The notes under the pieces: generated by a model
Seen by the model: the letters and a program-made list of their open reading frames with translations, nothing else
Database searches by the model: none
What the model was told of the DNA's origin: nothing
From: Limnochordia bacterium
Lineage (GTDB): Bacteria > Bacillota > Limnochordia > Darwinibacteriales > DTU012
Assembly (NCBI GenBank): GCA_007116995.1
Contig: SKHL01000144.1
Span: forward strand, 1 to 5,974
Direction of reading: 5' to 3'
DNA length: 5,974 bases
Shown: piece after piece, positions 1-5,974 of the stretch
How the letters are laid out: each line of letters opens with the position of its first letter
Numbering within the stretch: the first letter of the stretch is position 1
Translations under genes and position numbers: made by a program

Positions 1-1
1 A

Positions 2-298
2 TTTGTTCCTACCCTTTTAGAGGAGACGGAAAAAATCATGAAGGCCCAGATGGCAAGAGGTGCCGATTTCGAAAGCGGTAATCTATTCCAACGGGCGAAG
101 AATCTGGTTCCCCTGCTAGTCCCCTTATTTATTAGTGCATTTCGCAGAGCAGATGATCTAGCTGTTGCAATGGAAGCCCGGGCCTATCGAGGTGGGGAAG
201 GACGGACCAAGTTCCGTGAGCTTAAATTTACCCAGACGGACAGCATTACTTTACTATTCGTGCTTGGGTATGTGGTGTTAATTGGTGTCTTGTTTTAG
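2..298 (+). CDS. ecfT: Energy-coupling factor transporter transmembrane subunit EcfT (C-terminal part)
   Basis: EcfT is the membrane-spanning scaffold of ECF vitamin/metal importers, linking the two ATPases (EcfA1/EcfA2) to exchangeable substrate-binding S components. The reading frame is open from base 2, so the gene enters from the left edge and only about 98 C-terminal residues are present. Two family hallmarks are visible: the first Ala-Arg-Gly motif (AQMARGADFE, just after the ATG at 38) and the second such element (AMEARAYRGG), on the coupling helices that contact the ATPases. A final hydrophobic helix (ITLLFVLGYVVLIGVLF) ends the protein. The ATG at 38 is internal, because the residues before it (FVPTLLEETEKI) read as normal EcfT sequence. 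Being followed by truA, rplM and rpsI is the usual Firmicute arrangement; ecfA1 and ecfA2 would be expected just upstream, outside the window. Confidence 0.93.
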   Translation, partial: FVPTLLEETEKIMKAQMARGADFESGNLFQRAKNLVPLLVPLFISAFRRADDLAVAMEARAYRGGEGRTKFRELKFTQTDSITLLFVLGYVVLIGVLF

Positions 299-368
299 CG
301 GTACTATAACTTAACAAGGGGTCCACGCGTAAAGTTTTTCGGTTTTCGTAGTGGAATTTAGGGTTGCC

Positions 369-1112
369 ATGAGAAATTATATGTTGATTATTGAATATGA
401 TGGTGGGTTATACCATGGATTTCAAATACAAAAGGGAAGTTTAACAGTTCAAGAACGTTTAGAGACGGCTATTAGTACTCTCGCAAAGGAGCCTGTAAAA
501 GTAATCGGTGCTAGTCGGACGGATGCAGGGGTACATGCCCTAGGGCAAGTGGTAAATTTCGAAAGTGGTATTACCGTGCCTGTGAGTAAGCTTCCTGTTG
601 CGATTAACTCTCTCTTACCACCCGATATCCGGATTAAAGCAGCGAAGCCTGTCCATAATAGCTTTCATGCCCGGTTTGATGCCGTAGAAAAGACCTATGT
701 GTACCGTATCTTTCAAGCTCCTATTGCATCGGTGTTCTATCGTCATTATGCGTTATGGATACGAGACGAATTAGATTGGGTGAAAATAGATAAGGCCAGT
801 CGAGATCTGGTTGGAACCCACGATTTCTATTCCTTTGCAGCAAGCGGTGGGTCTGCGAAAACATCAACTCGAACCATACATGCCTGCATCATTCAGAAAG
901 AACAGGAATTGACAGAGCTTCGGTTTACAGGTAATGGTTTTCTTTATAATATGGTGAGAAATATTGTGGGGACATTACTAGAGATTGGCTGGGGGAAGCG
1001 AGATGTGACTTCGATTCCTCAGATTCTAGCTGCAAGGGACAGATGCTATGCCGGTCCAACAGCACAGGCTCACGGACTTTGTCTAGAATCGGTAAGATAT
1101 ACTACCGTATGA
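369..1112 (+). CDS. truA: tRNA pseudouridine(38-40) synthase TruA
   Basis: TruA converts uridines 38, 39 and 40 in the anticodon arm of many tRNAs to pseudouridine, acting in the cytoplasm as a homodimer. The predicted protein is 247 residues, normal for the family. Visible hallmarks are the N-terminal strand MLIIEYDGGLYHGF, the catalytic motif GASRTDAGVHALGQ with the nucleophilic Asp at residue 52, and the C-terminal block GNGFLYNMVRNIVGTLLEIG. I chose the ATG at 369: the protein then begins MRNYMLIIEYDG, as family members usually do, and AGGG at 360-363 lies five bases upstream. A longer frame from GTG at 351 would add six residues but has no Shine-Dalgarno site. The 70-bp gap after ecfT shows no terminator or clear promoter, so cotranscription with the ECF genes is likely (inference). 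Confidence 0.96.
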   Translation: MRNYMLIIEYDGGLYHGFQIQKGSLTVQERLETAISTLAKEPVKVIGASRTDAGVHALGQVVNFESGITVPVSKLPVAINSLLPPDIRIKAAKPVHNSFHARFDAVEKTYVYRIFQAPIASVFYRHYALWIRDELDWVKIDKASRDLVGTHDFYSFAASGGSAKTSTRTIHACIIQKEQELTELRFTGNGFLYNMVRNIVGTLLEIGWGKRDVTSIPQILAARDRCYAGPTAQAHGLCLESVRYTTV

Positions 1113-1132
1113 GGCGGAAAAGCGATTTAGGC

Positions 1133-1161
1133 TTGACAACTAAGCGTTATTCAAGTAAAAT
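1133..1161 (+). promoter_or_regulatory. Sigma-A-type promoter for rplM-rpsI
   Basis: A perfect -35 box TTGACA (1133-1138) is followed, after exactly 17 bp, by the -10 box TAAAAT (1156-1161), one base away from consensus. Transcription would start near 1168, giving a leader of about 110 nt before the rplM start codon. It lies just after the truA stop, so rplM-rpsI can be transcribed independently of the upstream ECF-truA unit. The start site is predicted, not measured. Confidence 0.85.
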
Positions 1162-1185
1162 AAGAATTGGTGATTTTTAAATTCG

Positions 1186-1250
1186 TAACCCTCTTAACTT
1201 GGTGGTTGTCCTGCCCCGTTCGACTTCGAAGTTAGGTAGAGTATACAGCT
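1186..1250 (+). ncRNA. Candidate L13 ribosomal protein leader (autoregulatory 5' UTR)
   Basis: Between the promoter and the rplM ribosome binding site the transcript can fold. TAACC (1186-1190) can pair with GGTTG (1204-1208). Alternatively, CTTAACTT (1193-1200) can pair over eight positions, one of them G-U, with AAGTTAGG (1229-1236). The 3' arm of the second stem overlaps a perfect 10-bp palindrome, ACTTCGAAGT (1223-1232), so mutually exclusive folds are possible. Firmicutes are known to carry a conserved L13 leader in this position, thought to bind L13 and repress its own operon. Identity is inferred from position and pairing; I have not matched it to the family covariance model, and the exact boundaries are uncertain. 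Confidence 0.5.
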
Positions 1251-1278
1251 AATGCGCAAATGTAAGGGGGGAAGTACC

Positions 1279-1710
1279 ATGAAAACCTATTTAGCAACTT
1301 CACAAAGTGTGGAACGAAAATGGTATGTTATTGATGCAAAAGATAAGACTGTTGGACGGTTAGCTTCACAAGTAGCTTCTATCTTACGAGGAAAACATAA
1401 GCCCACATTTACACCAAATGTAGACACTGGCGACCATGTAGTTATCATTAACGCTGAGAAGGTTAAGTTTACTGGTAGGAAACTACAAGAAAAGAAGTAT
1501 TATCGTCATAGTGGATATACTGGCGGTATAAAAGTGAATACGGCCGAGGAGATTTTAAACAGTGGTCGACCTGAACGCATTTTGAAACTAGCAATTTGGG
1601 GAATGCTACCCCATAACCGGTTAGGACGGAAAATGATTAAAAAACTACGGGTATATGCAGGAAATGAGCATCCTCATGAGGCGCAATTACCTGAGAACCT
1701 GGATATTTAA
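1279..1710 (+). CDS. rplM: 50S ribosomal protein L13
   Basis: L13 is an early-assembling protein of the large ribosomal subunit. The protein is 143 residues, the usual bacterial length. It carries clear family blocks: SVERKWYVIDAKDKTVGRLA near the N-terminus, ILRGKHKPTFTPNVDTGDHV in the middle, and WGMLPHNRLGRKMIKKLRVY towards the end. I chose the ATG at 1279 because a strong AAGGGGGG Shine-Dalgarno tract (about 1264-1271) sits seven bases upstream and the protein then starts MKTYLATSQSVERKW, as expected. An upstream in-frame ATG at 1252 would add nine residues but would translate the Shine-Dalgarno tract itself. It forms an operon with rpsI, which starts 21 bases after the stop, and is probably controlled by the structured leader ahead of it. 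Confidence 0.98.
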   Translation: MKTYLATSQSVERKWYVIDAKDKTVGRLASQVASILRGKHKPTFTPNVDTGDHVVIINAEKVKFTGRKLQEKKYYRHSGYTGGIKVNTAEEILNSGRPERILKLAIWGMLPHNRLGRKMIKKLRVYAGNEHPHEAQLPENLDI

Positions 1711-1731
1711 GAAAGAAGGGAGGCTAACTAA

Positions 1732-2125
1732 ATGAGTGCTGTAGCAAATACAGAGACATATTATGGTACTGGTCGTCGCAAAACATCAGTCGCGCGGGTA
1801 CGCTTATTGCCTGGAAATGGCAAGGTTGTTGTTAATGGTCGCGATATTGATGATTATTTCGCTCGTCCGGTTCTACGGACTATTGCTCGCCAACCTTTGG
1901 TTCTTACTAATACTGAGGGTAAGTACGATGTATTAGTCAATGTCCACGGTGGAGGTCCTACTGGGCAAGCGGGTGCTATCCGTCATGGTATCGCCAGAGC
2001 GTTATTAGGAGTAGATGGGGAATTACGTGGAAGCCTAAAAAAGGCTGGTTATTTAACGCGAGATCCTCGCATGAAGGAAAGAAGAAAGTATGGCTTGAAG
2101 AAGGCAAGAAAAGCACCACAATTTT

Positions 2126-2136
<11 letters not shown>
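1732..2136 (+). CDS. rpsI: 30S ribosomal protein S9
   Basis: S9 belongs to the head of the small ribosomal subunit; its basic C-terminal tail reaches the P-site tRNA. The protein is 134 residues, normal apart from a slightly extended N-terminus (MSAVANTETYYGTGRRK). Family hallmarks are GTGRRKTSVARVRLLPGNGK at the start, HGGGPTGQAGAIRHGIARAL in the middle, and the conserved C-terminal end RKYGLKKARKAPQFSKR, whose final Lys-Arg contacts tRNA in known structures. An excellent AAGGGAGG site (1716-1723) lies eight bases before the ATG. It is the last gene of the rplM-rpsI unit. Its last 11 bases overlap, on the opposite strand, the end of the PBP reading frame. Confidence 0.98.
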
Positions 2137-4462
<2,326 letters not shown>

Positions 4463-4468
4463 ATTTTT

Positions 4469-4475
4469 CACCTCT
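4469..4475 (-). promoter_or_regulatory. Ribosome binding site deciding the PBP start
   Basis: On the minus strand AGAGGTG is followed, after six bases, by the ATG at 4462. The only upstream in-frame alternative, GTG at 4471-4469, is the last part of this same Shine-Dalgarno motif and has no site of its own. This supports the ATG and a protein of 778 residues. Confidence 0.8.
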
Positions 4476-4482
4476 AGATTAG

Positions 4483-4501
4483 TATCTACGGATTATCTAC
4501 G
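4483..4501. repeat. Direct repeat TATCTACG in the PBP/nfeD-like divergent promoter region
   Basis: TATCTACG occurs at 4483-4490 and again at 4494-4501, an 11-bp period matching about one helical turn; a third, weaker TATC start is at 4504. It lies between two divergent genes, so it could be a regulator binding site. I find no convincing -35/-10 pair for either gene in 4463-4569; GATAAT on the minus strand (4492-4497) is the best -10 candidate and lies between the repeats. The regulatory role is inference. Confidence 0.35.
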
Positions 4502-4569
4502 CATATCCATCTGCTGTTCGACATAAGCTAAGATACTAATGGAAAAATACGGATGGAGTTGAGTTCTCT

Positions 4570-4860
4570 ATGGAAACTTGGCTATTATGGTTTTACCTAG
4601 CTATAATGCTTTTCATTGGAGCATACTATCGAGTGGGTCTTTACCTCTGGATATTTTTTGGTGCAGCGTTGATTACTGCTGTAGCAACATCGGTAAATAT
4701 CCCCTTATTCTTGCAGATGCAGCTATTTCTCTTGCTTTCAGGAGGAGGAATAGTCCTATTCAGATGGATAGGGTCTAAATGGTTATATTTGACAATTAGA
4801 AAATATTTGCCTATAATAGGATCTGCATTTAATCGGAGGGATTCACGATGGCAAAGATAG
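4570..4860 (+). CDS. Small NfeD-like integral membrane protein
   Basis: A 96-residue, strongly hydrophobic protein with three likely membrane helices: about residues 4-19, 23-41 and 47-66. The pattern WLLWFYLAIMLFIGAYYRVG, then LWIFFGAALITAVA, then PLFLQMQLFLLLSGGGIVLFR resembles the membrane part of NfeD-family proteins, which usually partner SPFH/flotillin-type scaffolds. The C-terminal soluble OB-fold of full-length NfeD is absent; instead there is a short basic tail (FNRRDSRWQR). This is remote resemblance by eye, so the family assignment is tentative. The ATG at 4570 has GGAG at 4555-4558, a rather long 11 bases upstream. The last 13 bases overlap the thioredoxin gene, suggesting translational coupling, and the tail codons also carry that gene's promoter and ribosome binding site. 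No flotillin gene is in the window. Confidence 0.65.
   Translation: METWLLWFYLAIMLFIGAYYRVGLYLWIFFGAALITAVATSVNIPLFLQMQLFLLLSGGGIVLFRWIGSKWLYLTIRKYLPIIGSAFNRRDSRWQR
4789..4817 (+). promoter_or_regulatory. Perfect consensus sigma-A promoter for the thioredoxin-like gene
   Basis: TTGACA (4789-4794), a 17-bp spacer and TATAAT (4812-4817) match the housekeeping consensus at every box position, with AT-rich DNA upstream (TAAATGGTTATAT). A start near 4824 would give a leader of about 24 nt containing CGGAGGG (4834-4840), seven bases before the ATG at 4848. The promoter is entirely inside the coding region of the upstream membrane protein gene. Strength is inferred from the boxes only. Confidence 0.82.
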
Positions 4861-5171
4861 TAGAGATTACAGATACGAATTTTCAAACAGAGATAGTAGA
4901 TTGTTCCATACCGGTTTTACTGGATTTCTGGGCTGAGTGGTCCGGCCCGTGTCGCGAAACGGCGCCTATGATTGATCAGCTTGCTGGGGAGTATAGGGGT
5001 AGAGTTAAAGTGGCTAAAGTAAACGTAGATAAAGTACTAGCTCTAGTAGGTAAATACGCTGTTATGGGTATTCCTACGTTGATGCTGTTTATAGATGGAG
5101 AACTAGTGGAAACCTTCGTTGGTGTTGTTGAAAAGCCATTAATATCTAGCAAATTAAACAGTCTGGTTTAG
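4848..5171 (+). CDS. Thioredoxin-like protein with WSGPC active site
   Basis: A 107-residue, single-domain thioredoxin fold without a signal peptide, so presumably cytoplasmic. Family blocks are present in order: PVLLDFWAEW, the active-site loop, a P-x-x-D/Q helix (APMIDQLAGEY), KVAKVNVDK, and GIPTLMLFIDGE with the cis-proline at residue 76. The active site reads Trp31-Ser32-Gly33-Pro34-Cys35: the nucleophilic first Cys of the usual CGPC is Ser (codon TCC at 4941-4943), while the resolving Cys35 remains. Ordinary two-cysteine disulfide reduction should therefore not work; a monothiol, binding or chaperone-like role is possible. Another Cys is at residue 19. The start is fixed by CGGAGGG seven bases upstream. 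The gene overlaps the NfeD-like gene by 13 bases but also has its own strong promoter, and ends before a shared terminator. Confidence 0.92.
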   Translation: MAKIVEITDTNFQTEIVDCSIPVLLDFWAEWSGPCRETAPMIDQLAGEYRGRVKVAKVNVDKVLALVGKYAVMGIPTLMLFIDGELVETFVGVVEKPLISSKLNSLV

Positions 5172-5207
5172 TATCATACGTTCTTTGAGCGACAATGTGT
5201 ATACCTA

Positions 5208-5246
5208 AAAGGAACCCAGAGCGTATCAGTAGCTCTGGGTTCCTTT
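5208..5246. terminator. Bidirectional intrinsic terminator between the thioredoxin-like and RND genes
   Basis: A perfect 15-bp stem is formed by 5208-5222 (AAAGGAACCCAGAGC) and 5232-5246 around a 9-base loop. It lies 36 bases past the thioredoxin-like stop and 34 bases past the RND stop on the other strand. On the minus strand the stem runs into TTTT, and on the + strand into TTTATCCCTT, so termination is probably better for the RND transcript but plausible for both. Confidence 0.85.
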
Positions 5247-5280
5247 ATCCCTTAAAGAAGAACTATATGGCATTCTCAAC

Positions 5281-5973
5281 CTAATCGTCATCTAAGGTCG
5301 ATGCCACTAAATTGTGAGCTTGATAGTGTTGAGATAATTGGGCTGTAAATATATAGACTACAGGTATCACAAACAGAGTCAAGAGCGTGGAGGATATTAG
5401 TCCGCCGATGACTGTTACTGCGAGGGGAACCGTCATTTCACTTCCCTCTCCAAACCCAAAGGCTATGGGTAGTAATCCTAAGATGGTGGTGCTAGCTGTC
5501 ATTAGAATGGGACGTAGACGGGTTTGAGAAGCACGCATAACAGCTTCGCTAATGGATAATCCTCTACGCCTTTGTAGGTTGATGTAATCCACTAAAACAA
5601 TGGCATTATTAACTACGATCCCTGCTAGCATAATCACGCCAATTAAGGCCGTGACGCTAAGCTTTAATCCCGTTAGCCACAGAGCTATAATGGCACCAAT
5701 TCCGGCTAATGGTACAGAGCACATGATGCATAGAGGATACCAAAAGGACTCAAATTGAGCGGCCATTACCAGATAAACTAAAATTACAGCTAGTCCTAGA
5801 GCAACAAACATATCATGTTTAGACTCATCGATGACATTAAATAACCCGCCAATTTCTACAGTATACCCGGGTGGGAGCTCCAACTGGTCGATAATCTGGG
5901 TGGCCTCACGCGCTGCTACCGATAAGTCCATTGTTTCTCCTAATTGGACCACAACGTTTAGAGCCCTGCGTCG
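5281..5973 (-). CDS. RND-family efflux transporter, C-terminal part (AcrB/SwrC-like)
   Basis: RND permeases export drugs, surfactants or other amphiphiles using the proton gradient. About 231 C-terminal residues are present, and the frame stays open to the right edge (RRRALNVVVQLGE precedes the first possible in-window start), so the gene is cut by the window. The segment LPPGYTVEIGG closes the second periplasmic-type domain. It is followed by helices matching TM8-TM12: FVALGLAVILVYLVMAAQFES, then PLAGIGAIIALWLTG, then IGVIMLAGIVVNNAIVLVDY, then the loop TRLRPILMTASTTILGLLPIAFG with GEGSE, and the final VIGGLISSTLLTLFVIPVVY. The motif set fits the HAE-type transporters, including the Bacillus SwrC group. 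In TM10 an Asn occupies the region where AcrB has Lys940. The tail ends in an acidic STLDDD. The substrate cannot be told from this fragment. Confidence 0.93.
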   Translation of the reverse strand, partial: RRRALNVVVQLGETMDLSVAAREATQIIDQLELPPGYTVEIGGLFNVIDESKHDMFVALGLAVILVYLVMAAQFESFWYPLCIMCSVPLAGIGAIIALWLTGLKLSVTALIGVIMLAGIVVNNAIVLVDYINLQRRRGLSISEAVMRASQTRLRPILMTASTTILGLLPIAFGFGEGSEMTVPLAVTVIGGLISSTLLTLFVIPVVYIFTAQLSQHYQAHNLVASTLDDD

Positions 5974-5974
5974 A

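Noticed and set aside
351..368. GTG at 351 as the truA start
   Set aside because: No Shine-Dalgarno site, and the extra residues are not typical of TruA; the ATG at 369 fits better.
299..368. Possible promoter or terminator between ecfT and truA
   Set aside because: No stem with a T tract and no paired -35/-10 boxes; it looks like an ordinary within-operon gap.
1252..1278. ATG at 1252 as the rplM start
   Set aside because: It would translate through the strong AAGGGGGG ribosome binding site that clearly serves the ATG at 1279.
4641..4886. Minus-strand open frame opposite the NfeD-like gene, and a + strand frame at 4578-4778
   Set aside because: No family resemblance, and the overlapping frame at 4570-4860 has a coherent membrane-protein pattern; these are treated as shadows.
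4941..4943. Selenocysteine in place of the missing thioredoxin cysteine
   Set aside because: The codon is TCC (Ser), not TGA.
5281..5974. Possible mobile-element origin of the RND gene
   Set aside because: No terminal repeats, transposase or clear compositional break is visible; it is simply cut by the window edge.

Overview
The window looks like chromosomal DNA of a Gram-positive Firmicute, probably of the clostridial/Peptococcaceae type. The evidence is the gene order ecfT-truA-rplM-rpsI, which is typical of Firmicutes at the end of the large ribosomal protein cluster, together with strong purine-rich Shine-Dalgarno sites, sigma-A-like promoters and a Firmicute-style class A penicillin-binding protein with a long Pro/Glu-rich tail. 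I cannot name the genus from sequence alone.

Layout: (1) positions 2-298, + strand, the C-terminal end of the ECF transporter subunit EcfT; (2) 369-1112, + strand, tRNA pseudouridine synthase TruA; (3) 1113-1278, a promoter with near-consensus boxes and a structured leader, probably the L13 autoregulatory leader; (4) 1279-2136, + strand, ribosomal proteins L13 and S9, closed by a strong intrinsic terminator at 2144-2167; (5) 2126-4462, - strand, a bifunctional class A PBP that runs convergently into rpsI and is read through that terminator; (6) 4463-4569, a short divergent intergenic region with an 8-bp direct repeat at 11-bp spacing; (7) 4570-5171, + strand, a small NfeD-like membrane protein overlapping a thioredoxin-fold protein; (8) 5208-5246, a 15-bp-stem terminator shared by converging genes; (9) 5281-5973, - strand, the C-terminal part of an RND efflux transporter that continues past the right edge.

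Functionally the left half is core translation and tRNA modification plus vitamin/metal uptake, the middle is cell wall synthesis, and the right edge is efflux. The little membrane-protein/thioredoxin pair is the least conventional part. The thioredoxin has WSGPC in place of WCGPC, so its nucleophilic cysteine is missing, and it has a perfect consensus promoter (TTGACA, 17 bp, TATAAT) embedded in the end of the upstream coding region.

I see no mobile element, CRISPR array, tRNA/rRNA or obvious new defence system. The points most worth a second look are the Cys-lacking thioredoxin with its internal promoter, the PBP C-terminus (an A6 tract where a one-base change in either direction would stop the protein just before the rpsI terminator), and the hexanucleotide Glu-Pro repeat in the PBP gene.
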